A stretch of 33,637 nucleotides of DNA from Streptomyces beihaiensis (GTDB lineage: Bacteria > Actinomycetota > Actinomycetes > Streptomycetales > Streptomycetaceae), in contig NZ_JAPHNL010000305.1 in NCBI RefSeq assembly GCF_026274175.1, positions 1 through 33,637 on the forward strand, in the 5' to 3' direction. Each line of letters starts with the position of its first letter. Positions within the stretch are counted from its first letter, which is position 1. The translations under genes were made by a program, and so were the position numbers. The notes below the pieces were generated by a model, which was given only the letters and a program-made list of their open reading frames with translations, did not search any database and was not told the DNA's origin. Shown one piece after another: positions 7,217-14,963 of the stretch.

Positions 7217-7753
7217 ATGGTCATGCACGTGAACCCCGAAGCCCGCGGAGACGAGCGCGGAGCACTGCTCGCGTTCCTGGAGGAACAGCGCGGCGGCCTG
7301 CGGCGCGCGCTGCTCGGCCTCACCGACGAGCAGGCGTCGTCCGCCCCGAGCGCCAGCTCCCTCTCGCTGGTCGGCCTGGCCAAGCACGTGGCCCGTACCG
7401 AACAGGGGTGGATCGCCCTGGCCGCCGGCTCGGCGCCCGACCACGAGCGCACCCAGGAGGCGTACCAGGCCGGATTCCGCCTTGAGGAGGGCGAGTCGGT
7501 GAAGTCGGTCCTCGCCTACTACGAGGACGTGGCCCGCCGCACCGACGCGTTCTTCCGCGCCGCCGCAAGCCTCGACGACACGTTCCCGCTGCCGGACGAG
7601 CCGTGGTTCCCCGACGGCCAGGAGGTCTCGCTGCGCTGGCTCGCCCTGCACCTGATCCGCGAGACGGCGCGGCACGCGGGCCACGCCGACATCGTCCGCG
7701 AGTCCCTGGACGGCAGAACGGCGTTCGAGCTGGTGGCGATGGCCCAGGCTTGA
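7217..7753 (+). CDS. DinB-superfamily protein (DUF664)
   Basis: A 178-residue four-helix-bundle protein. The pattern LVGLAKHVARTEQGW near residue 50 and HLIRETARHAGHADIVRESLDG near the C-terminus supply the spaced histidines of the DinB/DUF664 metal site. Family members include thiol-dependent S-transferases (mycothiol or bacillithiol) and proteins of unknown role; the reaction here is not assigned. The ATG at 7217 has AAGGTGG about 5 nt upstream; an ATG at 7223 is also possible. The stop lies 42 bp before the PadR gene on the same strand. Confidence 0.85.
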   Translation: MVMHVNPEARGDERGALLAFLEEQRGGLRRALLGLTDEQASSAPSASSLSLVGLAKHVARTEQGWIALAAGSAPDHERTQEAYQAGFRLEEGESVKSVLAYYEDVARRTDAFFRAAASLDDTFPLPDEPWFPDGQEVSLRWLALHLIRETARHAGHADIVRESLDGRTAFELVAMAQA

Positions 7754-7783
7754 CACGGGCGACCTGGCTGTGCCCCGACCTTC

Positions 7784-7789
7784 TAGGCT
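7784..7789 (+). promoter_or_regulatory. Candidate -10 box for a leaderless padR transcript
   Basis: TAGGCT ends 6 bp before the PadR ATG at 7796, and no ribosome site is visible. This arrangement fits a leaderless mRNA starting at the ATG. A TTGACA at 7750-7755 is too far away to be its -35. Confidence 0.35.
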
Positions 7790-7795
7790 GGCCGC

Positions 7796-8437
7796 ATGTC
7801 AGCGATCCGCCTCCTGGTCCTCGGGGCCGTACGCCAGCACGGCCGGGCGCACGGCTATCAGGTCCGCAGTGACCTGGAGTACTGGGGCGCCCACGAGTGG
7901 TCGAACGCCAAGCCCGGCTCGATCTACCACGCGCTCAAGCAGATGGCGAAGCAAGGACTGTTGCGGGCGCACGAGGTCGCCCCGTCCACGGCGGGCGGCC
8001 CGCCGCGCACCGAGTACGAGATCACGGACCGGGGCACCGAGGAGTACTTCGCCCTGGTCCGTACGTCGCTGACCTCGTACGACCAGCGCCCCGACGCCCT
8101 GACGGCGGCGCTCGGCTTCATGGTCGACCTGCCGCGCGACGAGGTCGTGGCGCTGCTGGAGGAGCGGGTGCGCGGGATCGAGGCGTGGCGCCGGACCGTC
8201 ACCGAGCACTACACGCCGGAGGAGGGCCCCGAACAGCTCGGCCACATCGGCGAGATCATGAACTACTGGGTCCACTCGGCCGACACCGGCGCGTCCTGGA
8301 CGTGCGGGCTGATCGACCGCGTCAAGGCGGGCGCCTACACGTTCGCGGGCGAGGGCGAGCCGTTCGTCGGGGTGCTGGCGGAGGGCGATGAGAACCCGTA
8401 CGGGACGGGGGAGCGGCACCCCGACGACGCCCTCTGA
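7796..8437 (+). CDS. PadR-family transcriptional regulator
   Basis: A 213-residue PadR regulator. Residues 1-80 form the winged helix (LLVLGAVRQHGRAHGYQV...KPGSIYHALKQMAKQGLL, wing TEYEITDRG). The rest is a C-terminal dimerisation segment with helices around 100-180. The N-terminal start LLVLGAV is standard for the family, which supports the ATG at 7796. Such proteins usually repress a nearby gene and release DNA on binding a small molecule. The closest candidates are its own promoter or the upstream DinB-family gene; this is inference. Confidence 0.9.
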   Translation: MSAIRLLVLGAVRQHGRAHGYQVRSDLEYWGAHEWSNAKPGSIYHALKQMAKQGLLRAHEVAPSTAGGPPRTEYEITDRGTEEYFALVRTSLTSYDQRPDALTAALGFMVDLPRDEVVALLEERVRGIEAWRRTVTEHYTPEEGPEQLGHIGEIMNYWVHSADTGASWTCGLIDRVKAGAYTFAGEGEPFVGVLAEGDENPYGTGERHPDDAL

Positions 8438-8438
8438 C

Positions 8439-8563
8439 CGGTGGGCGCCCGAGCCGGTGGGCCCGTGGCCCGGTGAGTCTGTGATCCGGTGGGCCTCCGA
8501 TCCGGCGGGCCTGTGCCCCGGTGAGCCCATGCCCCGGCGGGGACGCCTGAGCCGGTGGCCACC
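8439..8563. repeat. Degenerate 16-17 bp tandem repeat after padR
   Basis: About seven imperfect units of the type CCGGTGGGCCTGTGAT lie between the convergent padR and gadB genes. The stretch has no supported gene. Any short frame through it reflects the repeat. Confidence 0.7.
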
Positions 8564-8602
8564 GCGATCACTCCTCCGCGGTGCGCGCGGGCCCCACCCC
8601 GC

Positions 8603-10030
8603 TCAGTGGTGGAACCCGGTAGCCGCCTCCCGGTCCCGCGTCAGCGGATGCGGCTGGCGCCGCAGTTCCGGCAGGAGCCGGTTCAGGTCCTCCACGAGCA
8701 TGTGCGCCAGGTCGGACGAGAAGCCGTTGCGGCAGACGACCCGCAGCACCGCCAGATCCTCGCGGTTGGCCGGGAAGGTGTAGGCCGGGACCAGCCAGCC
8801 GCGCTCGCGAAGGCGCCGCGACACGTCGAAGACGTCGTAGGCCGTGACGTCGTCCGCCGTCGTGAAGGCGAACACCGGCAACTGGTCCCCGCGCGTGAGC
8901 AGCCGGAAGTCGCCGAACGCCTCGATCCGGTCGGCCAGGCCCCGCGCCACGTCCCGCGTGGCCTGCTGAACGGCCCGGTAGCCGTCGCGGCCGAGCCGCA
9001 GGAACGAGTAGTACTGGGCCACGACCTGCGCGCCCGGCCGCGAGAAGTTCAGGGCGAACGTGGGCATGTCTCCGCCCAGGTAGTTGACGCGGAAGACCAG
9101 TTCCTCGGGCAGCGCTTCCGCGTCGCGCCACAGCGCCCAGCCGACACCCGGGTAGACGAGCCCGTACTTGTGCCCCGAGGTGTTGATCGAGGCGACGCGC
9201 GGCAGCCGGAAGTCCCAGACCAGGTCGGGGTCGAGGAAGGGGGCCACCATCGCGCCGGAGGCGCCGTCGACGTGTACGGGGATGTCCAGGCCCGTGCGCT
9301 CCTGGAGCTCGTCCAGGGCCGCGCACAGCTCGGCGATCGGCTCGTAGGAGCCGTCGAAGGTCGAGCCGAGGATGCCGACGACCCCGATCGTGTTCTCGTC
9401 GCACAGCGCCGCCGCCGCGGCCGGGTCGAGGTGGTACCGGTCGCCCTCCATCGGCACCTGGCGCGCCTCCACCTCCCAGAAGGCGCAGAACTTCTCCCAG
9501 CACACCTGGACGTTGATGCCCATGACCAGGTTGGGACGGGCGTCGCGCGACGGGTACCGGTCGGCGTTCCGCAGCGCCCAGCGCCGCTTGAGCGCCATAC
9601 CGGCGAGCATGCACGCCTCGCTCGACCCGGTCGTCGAGCAGCCCACGGCCGCGCCCGGCTCCGGCGCGTTCCACAGCTCGGCGAGCATGGACACGCAGCG
9701 CCGCTCCAGTTCGGCGGTGCGCGGGTACTCGTCCTTGTCGATCATGTTCTTGTCCCGGCACTCCGCCATGAGGACACCCGCCTGCGGCTCCATCCAGGTG
9801 GTGACGAAGGTGGCCAGGTTGAGGCGGGCGTTGCCGTCCAGCATCAGCTCGTCGTGGACCAGCTGGTACGCCGTGGCCGGGTCCAGCGGCCCGTCCGGGA
9901 GCCGGTGCTTGGGCGGCGCGTCGGTCATGGCGGCCGCCGGGTTGGCCTCGCCGTAGAACGGGTTGACCGCCATGGGGCGCTCGTCGGGCTTGCCGTACTG
10001 GTCCGTGGGACTGTGGTGCAACGGCGACAT
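8603..10030 (-). CDS. gadB: Glutamate decarboxylase (PLP-dependent)
   Basis: A 475-residue group II decarboxylase that converts glutamate to 4-aminobutyrate and CO2, consuming a proton. The PLP site is visible: Lys288 in SINTSGHKYG, Asp255 and Ala257 in HVDGASG, and the phosphate-binding TGSSEA (134-139). Length and layout match bacterial GadB. The C-terminus ends GFHH; in E. coli GadB a near-terminal His closes the active site at neutral pH, so similar gating is possible. The ATG at 10030 has GAGGAG 7 nt upstream. No Glu/GABA antiporter gene is adjacent, so a role in acid resistance is uncertain; GABA metabolism is equally possible. The divergent neighbour is a MerR regulator. Confidence 0.93.
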   Translation of the reverse strand: MSPLHHSPTDQYGKPDERPMAVNPFYGEANPAAAMTDAPPKHRLPDGPLDPATAYQLVHDELMLDGNARLNLATFVTTWMEPQAGVLMAECRDKNMIDKDEYPRTAELERRCVSMLAELWNAPEPGAAVGCSTTGSSEACMLAGMALKRRWALRNADRYPSRDARPNLVMGINVQVCWEKFCAFWEVEARQVPMEGDRYHLDPAAAAALCDENTIGVVGILGSTFDGSYEPIAELCAALDELQERTGLDIPVHVDGASGAMVAPFLDPDLVWDFRLPRVASINTSGHKYGLVYPGVGWALWRDAEALPEELVFRVNYLGGDMPTFALNFSRPGAQVVAQYYSFLRLGRDGYRAVQQATRDVARGLADRIEAFGDFRLLTRGDQLPVFAFTTADDVTAYDVFDVSRRLRERGWLVPAYTFPANREDLAVLRVVCRNGFSSDLAHMLVEDLNRLLPELRRQPHPLTRDREAATGFHH

Positions 10031-10102
10031 GGCGTCACTCCTCGCGTACGCGCGCGTACAGACTCACGTCACCTTAAGCAGACAGCGGGCCGTCGGGCCT
10101 GC

Positions 10103-10133
10103 TTGCGCCTCACGTGACGTGAGGGCCCAAGCT
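10103..10133 (+). promoter_or_regulatory. MerR-type promoter/operator with 19-bp spacer
   Basis: TTGCGC (10103-10108) and CAAGCT (10128-10133) are separated by 19 bp. The spacer region holds the inverted repeat CCTCACG-TGA-CGTGAGG (10108-10124). A palindrome in an over-long spacer is the hallmark of MerR-family promoters, so the downstream regulator probably controls itself here. A related CTCACGTCACCTT lies at about 10062-10074 toward gadB. Confidence 0.6.
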
Positions 10134-10140
10134 GAGACGC

Positions 10141-10920
10141 ATGAGCTACTCCGTCGGCCAGGTGGCCGGATTCGCCGGGGTGACGGTCCGCACCCTGCAC
10201 CACTACGACGAGATCGGCCTGCTCGTCCCGAGCGAACGCAACCACGCGAGCCACCGCCGCTACGGCGAGCCGGACCTGGACCGGCTCCAGCGGGTCCTCT
10301 TCTACCGGGAGCTCGGGTTCCCGCTGGAGGAGATCCAGGCCCTGCTCGACGACCCGGACACCGACCCGCGCGAACACCTGCGGCGCCAGCACGGCCTGCT
10401 CACCGCCCGTATCGAGAAACTGCAGAAGATGGCCGAGGCCGTCGAACACGCCATGGAGGCACAGAAGATGGGAATCCAGCTCACACCAAAGGAGCGGTTC
10501 GAGGTCTTCGGGGACAAGGACCCCGAGCGGTACCGCGACGAGGCCGAGCGGCGCTGGGGCGGCACGGAGGCGTACACGGAGTCGCAGCGCCGCGCGGCGA
10601 CGTACACCAAGGAGGACTGGAAGCGGCTGCAGGCCGAGGTCGAGGAGTGGAGCACGCGGTACGCGTCGCTGGTCGCGAAGGGCGTGAGCCCTGGCGGCGA
10701 GCAGGCCATGGACATGGCCGAGGAACACCGCGCGCACATCTCCCGGTGGTACTACGAGTGCCCGCACGCCATGCACGTGTGCCTCGCCGACATGTACGTG
10801 GCCGACGAGCGGTTCAAGGCGTTCTACGACGCCATGGGCGAGGGCGTCGCCGAACACCTGCGCGAGGCGATCCACGCGAACGCGCGGCGGCACTCCGCGG
10901 CGGAGGCCGACGAGTCCTAG
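10141..10920 (+). CDS. MerR-family regulator with TipAS-type ligand domain
   Basis: A 259-residue regulator. Residues 1-70 are the MerR DNA-binding domain (VGQVAGFAGVTVRTLHHYDEIGLL, then HRRYGEPDLDRLQ). A coiled-coil dimerisation helix spans about 75-108. From about 110 the TipAS domain begins (MGIQLTPKERFEVFGD), ending RWYYECPHAMHVCLADMYVADERF. In S. lividans TipAL this domain binds thiopeptides such as thiostrepton, through a cysteine in the equivalent region; Cys in YYECPH is the candidate. The protein is close in length to TipAL (253 residues as I recall). Its promoter has a MerR-type spacer palindrome. No known thiopeptide gene is nearby. Confidence 0.92.
   Translation: MSYSVGQVAGFAGVTVRTLHHYDEIGLLVPSERNHASHRRYGEPDLDRLQRVLFYRELGFPLEEIQALLDDPDTDPREHLRRQHGLLTARIEKLQKMAEAVEHAMEAQKMGIQLTPKERFEVFGDKDPERYRDEAERRWGGTEAYTESQRRAATYTKEDWKRLQAEVEEWSTRYASLVAKGVSPGGEQAMDMAEEHRAHISRWYYECPHAMHVCLADMYVADERFKAFYDAMGEGVAEHLREAIHANARRHSAAEADES
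10468..10920 (+). CDS. Probable internal translation product: stand-alone TipAS-like domain
   Basis: Inside the MerR gene, GGAGG (10455-10459) lies 8 nt before an in-frame ATG (10468) that is codon 110. Translation from here would give a 150-residue protein with only the ligand-binding domain. In S. lividans, TipAS is made from an internal start at about the same residue of TipAL, so the arrangement looks conserved. The ribosome site is seen directly; expression is inferred. Confidence 0.5.
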   Translation: MGIQLTPKERFEVFGDKDPERYRDEAERRWGGTEAYTESQRRAATYTKEDWKRLQAEVEEWSTRYASLVAKGVSPGGEQAMDMAEEHRAHISRWYYECPHAMHVCLADMYVADERFKAFYDAMGEGVAEHLREAIHANARRHSAAEADES

Positions 10921-11291
10921 GCGGCGCCCTGCGGCGCGATCACCACGGCCGTGCCGTACGCGCACACCTCCGTGCCGATGTCCGCCGCCTCGGTGACGTC
11001 GAAGCGGAACATCAGGACGGCGTTGGCGCCGCGGGACCTGGCCTGTTCGATGAGGCGTTCCATGGCCTGGTTCCGGGTCTGCACCAGCGTCTTCGTCAGA
11101 CCCTTCAGCTCGCCGCCGATCATGGATTTCAGGCCCGCGCCGATCTGGCTGCCCAGGTGGCGCGAGCGCACGGTGAGGCCGAAGACCTCGCCGATGACCT
11201 GCCGGACCTCGAACCCCGGGACGTCGTTCGTGGTGACGACGAGCACATCCGCCTGCGCGGTCTGTCCGCCGCCGAAGTCTTCGATTCCCAT
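10917..11291 (-). CDS. YbjQ-family (UPF0145) heavy-metal-binding-type protein
   Basis: About 124 residues. The family core is clear: VLVVTTNDVPGFEV...VIGEVFGLTVRSRHLGSQIGAGLKSM, then ARSRGANAVLMFRFDV and a C-terminal GTEVCAYGTAVVI. These small proteins form pentameric rings in solved structures; their role is not established. The ATG at 11291 lies where homologues usually begin (MGIEDFGGG); a longer frame extends upstream but adds atypical residues. Its stop overlaps the MerR stop in a shared CTAG, so the two genes are convergent with no spacer. Confidence 0.88.
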   Translation of the reverse strand: MGIEDFGGGQTAQADVLVVTTNDVPGFEVRQVIGEVFGLTVRSRHLGSQIGAGLKSMIGGELKGLTKTLVQTRNQAMERLIEQARSRGANAVLMFRFDVTEAADIGTEVCAYGTAVVIAPQGAA

Positions 11292-11437
11292 AAGGACAGG
11301 TTTGCCACAGTTCACGCACAGTGCATCCTGGGAGAGCCACTGGAACCTGGCACGGCGCCGGGGCGTTGATAGCTTTACCACGCCATTGCGCCTCGCCCGT
11401 GGCGTACCTTCCCTTCACCCCTCAGGAGCCCGGACCC

Positions 11438-12142
11438 GTGACGACGCTTGCTCTCGGTCCAAGCTGGCTGGACCCGGACCATCTGCTGAACTCGTTCGGC
11501 GTCTGGGGCCTGCTGCTCGTCGTGTTCGCCGAGTCCGGCCTGCTGATCGGTTTCTTCCTGCCGGGTGACTCGCTGCTGTTCACCTGCGGCCTGCTGATCA
11601 CGGCGGGCACGCTCGACTTCCCGCTGTGGGCCGCCATCGCCCTGATCTGCGTCGCCGCGGTCCTGGGCGACCAGGCGGGATATCTGTTCGGCAAGAAGGT
11701 CGGGCCGTCGCTGTTCACACGTCCTGACTCGCGCCTGTTCAAGCAGGAGAACGTCACCAAGGCGCACGAGTTCTTCGAGAAATACGGCGCGAAGTCCCTG
11801 GTCCTGGCCCGTTTCGTGCCCATCGTGCGGACGTTCACGCCGATCATCGCGGGCGTCTCGGGGATGCGGTACCGCTCCTTCATCACGTTCAACGTGATCG
11901 GTGGCGTGCTGTGGGGCGCGGGCGTCACGCTGCTCGGCTCCTGGCTCGGCAACATCGAGTTCGTCCACAAGAACATCGAGGCGATGCTCATGCTGATCGT
12001 CCTGGTGTCGGTGGTGCCGATCGGTATCGAGCTGCTGCGGGCGCGGAGCAAGGCGAAGAAGGCCCCGGCCCCGACCGACCCGACGGCACCCGTGGCCTCC
12101 CGCCCGGCCCCGACCCAGCGCCGCCGGCACGCCAAGCGGTAG
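11438..12142 (+). CDS. DedA/VTT-family membrane protein
   Basis: A 234-residue integral membrane protein. The DedA core is present: ESGLLIGFFLPGDSLLF near residue 30, GDQAGYLFGKKVG near 80, and ARFVPIVRTFTPIIAGVSGM with FNVIGGVLWG near 125-155. A final hydrophobic helix (about 185-205) is followed by a basic tail ending RRRHAKR. DedA proteins include undecaprenyl-phosphate and phospholipid flippases and are proton-dependent; the exact substrate is unknown here. The GTG at 11438 has AGGAG 9 nt upstream; longer readings upstream lack a ribosome site. Confidence 0.9.
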   Translation: MTTLALGPSWLDPDHLLNSFGVWGLLLVVFAESGLLIGFFLPGDSLLFTCGLLITAGTLDFPLWAAIALICVAAVLGDQAGYLFGKKVGPSLFTRPDSRLFKQENVTKAHEFFEKYGAKSLVLARFVPIVRTFTPIIAGVSGMRYRSFITFNVIGGVLWGAGVTLLGSWLGNIEFVHKNIEAMLMLIVLVSVVPIGIELLRARSKAKKAPAPTDPTAPVASRPAPTQRRRHAKR

Positions 12143-12154
12143 GGACGGCTCCGC

Positions 12155-12190
12155 CAGGGGCGCGGGGAACCGCGCGAGAAGCGGCCACGA
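12155..12190 (+). repeat. Dispersed Streptomyces-type intergenic motif (AGGGGCGCGGGGAAC...)
   Basis: CAGGGGCGCGGGGAACCGCG followed by CGAGAAGCGGCC. I recognise AGGGGCGCGGGGAAC(T/C)GCGCGA as a frequently repeated noncoding motif in Streptomyces genomes, of unknown role. The surrounding region 12143-12348 has further short GGGTC(G/C)CG repeats (about 12235-12263) and GCGGCTCCGCCGC (12280-12292), but no gene I can support. Confidence 0.45.
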
Positions 12191-12348
12191 GGAGCACTCG
12201 GCAACGCACACGAGCCAGGCAGATGGTCTCCATGGGTCGCGGGTCCCGGGTCCCGGGTCGCGGGCCGCACCGCGCTCTGCGGCTCCGCCGCGTCGGCCGG
12301 GCCCAGAAAGCAGGCCCAGCGGTCACCCGACGGCGACCACAACCCCGG

Positions 12349-12564
12349 TATCCGCCGGAACTCTGGCGTGTGCCGGAATCTCGGCGCCCGCCGGAGCCCT
12401 GTCGTCTGCCGGAACCCCGGCGCCCGCTAGAACCCCGGCGCCCGCTAGAACCCCGGCGCCCGCCGGAACCCCGGCGCCCGCCGGAACCCCGGCGCCCGCC
12501 GGAACCCCGGCGCCCGCCGGAACCCCGGCGCCCGCTAGAACCCCGGCGCCCGCTAGAACCCCCG
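12349..12564. repeat. 18-bp tandem repeat, 12 units, overlapping an exporter's 3' end
   Basis: Twelve contiguous 18-bp units. Units 5-11 are near-perfect copies of CGCCCGC(CG or TA)GAACCCCGG; units 1-4 are degenerate. Units 5, 6, 11 and 12 carry CTAG where units 7-10 carry CCGG. The unit at 12547-12564 contains the stop codon of the ThrE-family gene. There are no unique spacers, so this is a minisatellite and not a CRISPR array. Confidence 0.92.
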
Positions 12565-14220
12565 CGTCCGCTTGGCCGCTCGGCGGTCCGCCCCCACGGG
12601 CTGCCGGATGACGACCCGCGCGATCTCCCCTCCGAGGTTCACCCCGATGGCGATGGCCATCGCCAGGGCCGCGGCCTTGGACAGCGACGTCAGGCCCGCG
12701 TTGACGTCGCCCTGGACGAACGACAGCAGACCGAAGTACGTCGCCGAACCGGGCAGCAGCGGCCCGATCGCCGCGGTCACGTACGGCAGCGCCGAGGCGA
12801 ACCGGTAGCGCGAGAACAGCTGCCCGAACAGGCCGACGAGCCCGGCCGCCGCGGCCGTCGACGCCACCGGCGAGATGTTCCCGGTGTAGTGCATCGCCCC
12901 GTACACCGTCCACGCCACCCCGCCGTTGAGCGTCACCGCGACCACGGTCGAACGTTCCTGCTGCAACAGCACGGCGAAGGCCAGCGACAGCACCATCGCC
13001 GCGGCGATCTGCCACAGCGGCCGCGGGACGACCTTCAGCGCGATCTCGGGGTTGAGCTTCGCGTTCAGCTGCACGCCCACGTACAGCGTGACGAGCACGC
13101 CCACGACGATGCCCACGAAGAAGTACAGGACCTCCAGGAGCCGCGCCCCCGCGGTGATGTAGTAGCCGGTCAGGCCGTCCTGCACGCCCGCCACGAGCGC
13201 CCGGCCCGGCAGCAGCGCGAAGAGCCCACCGGTGATCACCGCGGACGCCCGTACGTCCACGAAGGTGTGCGACAGCGTCAGCAGGATGCCGATCGCGGCG
13301 GGCGGCATCGCGGCCACCGCGAACTGGTAGAACTCCGGGAACCCGCGCGCCGAGCACAGCCACGCGAGCCGGTCGCCGAGCATCCCGCCGAGGGCCGCGG
13401 CGACGAACACGATGAGGTCACCGCCGACGAGGATCGACGCCGACCCGCACAGCAGCCCGTTCGCCGCCGTCAGCGCCCATCCGGGGTAGGGGTGCCGGTT
13501 GCGGCGGATCTCGGCGAGCCGCCGGTATGCCTCCTCCAGGGTGACGTCGACGTCCTCGTCACTGATGTCGTCCACCAGGCGGAACACGGCCGCGAGCCGC
13601 GTGTAGTCGGTGCCGCGACGGCGCACCGTGCGCGACGCCGTCACCGGGTCCTCGACCAGCGACGGCTGGAAGCTGACCGAGAGCAGCGTGAACGTCGCCG
13701 TCGGCTCGCACCGGTCAAGGCCGTAGGCCCGGCACACGGCGAACATCGCCGCCTCCACGTCCTCGGCGCCCTCACCGCCCGCGAGCAGCAGCTCACCGAT
13801 GCGCAGCGACAGGTCGAGCACGCGCGGCACCGCGGGGCCGTGCTCCTCGTCGTGGCGCTGCACCGGCTCGGACGAGGGCCGCTCGGCGACCGGCAGCCGC
13901 AGCATCGCCCGCATCTGGTCCTGCCAGGGCGTCTCCTTGGTCAGCTTGACGACCGGGACGCCGTGCGGCGGCGTGAAGGCGGGCGGCGACTTGCGTGCGC
14001 TGTACGTCTGCGGCTGCGTGAACGCCGAACCCTCCGGCTCGGCCGGGGCGGCGGGCGGCGCGCTCAAGCCTTCCGGCAGCGCGAACTCGGACGTGGTCGA
14101 GGACTCCTCGTCCGTCACCGGCGCGGGCGTCTCCACCCCGGGGGGCTGGACGAACGCGCTGCGGGCCTCGTCGGACTGCGGCTTGCGGTCCTCCGGAGCC
14201 TCGGATTCCCTCTCCGACAC
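12553..14220 (-). CDS. ThrE-family threonine/serine exporter-like protein
   Basis: A 555-residue membrane protein. A polar, Pro-rich N-terminal 120 residues is followed by the ThrE domain (RVLDLSLRIGELLLAGGEGAEDVEAAM, then HPYPGW), its first membrane set, and a second set near the C-terminus (ITAGARLLEVLYFFVGIVVG...PLLPGSATYFG) corresponding to the ThrE_2 module. C. glutamicum ThrE exports threonine and serine by proton exchange; substrate here is inferred from family. GTG at 14220 is the first start after in-frame TGA codons, with AAGGG 6 nt before it. The stop TAG lies in an 18-bp tandem repeat, so the C-terminal end may vary between strains. Confidence 0.87.
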   Translation of the reverse strand: MSERESEAPEDRKPQSDEARSAFVQPPGVETPAPVTDEESSTTSEFALPEGLSAPPAAPAEPEGSAFTQPQTYSARKSPPAFTPPHGVPVVKLTKETPWQDQMRAMLRLPVAERPSSEPVQRHDEEHGPAVPRVLDLSLRIGELLLAGGEGAEDVEAAMFAVCRAYGLDRCEPTATFTLLSVSFQPSLVEDPVTASRTVRRRGTDYTRLAAVFRLVDDISDEDVDVTLEEAYRRLAEIRRNRHPYPGWALTAANGLLCGSASILVGGDLIVFVAAALGGMLGDRLAWLCSARGFPEFYQFAVAAMPPAAIGILLTLSHTFVDVRASAVITGGLFALLPGRALVAGVQDGLTGYYITAGARLLEVLYFFVGIVVGVLVTLYVGVQLNAKLNPEIALKVVPRPLWQIAAAMVLSLAFAVLLQQERSTVVAVTLNGGVAWTVYGAMHYTGNISPVASTAAAAGLVGLFGQLFSRYRFASALPYVTAAIGPLLPGSATYFGLLSFVQGDVNAGLTSLSKAAALAMAIAIGVNLGGEIARVVIRQPVGADRRAAKRTRGF

Positions 14221-14308
14221 CTCTCGCCCTTGCTGCCGTACCTGTGGTTCCTGCCGTTCGGTTCCCGCCGTTCATCACACTCGTACGGCCTCAGTATGCG
14301 CACGGACA

Positions 14309-14356
14309 CGCGAACGGGCCGCACGACCCCCGAGGGGAACGCGCGGCCCGTTCGCG
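14309..14356 (-). terminator. Long hairpin downstream of ppa
   Basis: Fourteen-bp perfect arms (14309-14322 and 14343-14356; core CGAACGGGCCGC) around a 20-nt loop that holds a small CCCC/GGGG hairpin. There is no T-run, as is common in Streptomyces terminators. It lies 52 bp beyond the ppa stop and before the exporter start. Confidence 0.6.
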
Positions 14357-14363
14357 GACGGCC

Positions 14364-14387
14364 CCTGGGCCGGCCCGGCGGCCCAGG
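14364..14387 (-). terminator. First hairpin downstream of ppa
   Basis: CCTGGGCCG and CGGCCCAGG pair across a 6-nt loop, about 20 nt after the ppa stop. With the second hairpin at 14309-14356 it forms a tandem terminator that would separate ppa from the exporter gene. Confidence 0.55.
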
Positions 14388-14407
14388 CGGCCGCTCAGTG
14401 CCCGCCG

Positions 14408-14899
14408 TCAGTGCCCGCCGTTGTCCTGGAAACGCTTGTACGAGCGCTCGATCTCGGCCTCGGCGTCGGCGCGGCCGACCCAGTCGGCGCCCTCGACGGA
14501 CTTGCCGGGCTCCAGGTCCTTGTAGACCTCGAAGAAGTGCTGGATCTCCAGGCGGTCGAACTCCGAGACGTGGTGGATGTCGCGCAGGTGCTCCATCCGG
14601 GGGTCCGTCGACGGGACGCACAGCAGCTTGTCGTCGCCGCCGGCCTCGTCCGTCATGCGGAACATGCCGATCGCGCGGCACTTGATGAGGCAGCCCGGGA
14701 AGGTCGGCTCGTCCAGGATGACCAGCGCGTCCAGCGGGTCGCCGTCCTCGCCGAGGGTGTTCTCGACGAAGCCGTAGTCCGTCGGGTACGCGGTCGAGGT
14801 GAACAGACGACGGTCGAGGCGGATACGACCGGTCTCGTGGTCGACCTCGTACTTGTTCCGCGACCCCTTGGGAATCTCGATCGTGACGTCGAACTCCAC
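14408..14899 (-). CDS. ppa: Inorganic pyrophosphatase (family I)
   Basis: A 163-residue soluble pyrophosphatase that hydrolyses PPi to phosphate and pulls biosynthetic reactions forward. Family I markers are present: [17 protein letters not shown] near the start, [23 protein letters not shown] (the signature DGDPLD holds Mg-binding aspartates), and a conserved KDLEPGKSV. The GTG at 14899 gives the usual actinobacterial length and has GGAGGAG 6 nt upstream; an ATG at 14914 precedes that site and is unlikely. The gene diverges from dacB. Its last 12 bp with stop are duplicated in tandem at 14396-14419. Confidence 0.95.
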   Translation of the reverse strand: MEFDVTIEIPKGSRNKYEVDHETGRIRLDRRLFTSTAYPTDYGFVENTLGEDGDPLDALVILDEPTFPGCLIKCRAIGMFRMTDEAGGDDKLLCVPSTDPRMEHLRDIHHVSEFDRLEIQHFFEVYKDLEPGKSVEGADWVGRADAEAEIERSYKRFQDNGGH

Positions 14900-14963
14900 C
14901 GGTGGCTCCTCCATGATCAACAACACGTGACTGGCGTGACGTGTGACTGGTGATACTGCGTCT

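Noticed and set aside
7750-7755. TTGACA as the -35 of padR
   Set aside because: It is 28 bp from the TAGGCT box, outside the normal 16-19 bp spacing, and overlaps the stop of the previous gene.
12349-12564. Possible CRISPR array
   Set aside because: Units are 18 bp and directly adjacent, with no unique spacers and no cas genes.
11911-14685. 924-codon plus-strand frame
   Set aside because: It is antisense to the ThrE-family exporter and runs through the 18-bp repeat, giving PPEPRR repeats. It has no recognisable domain and reflects high G+C.
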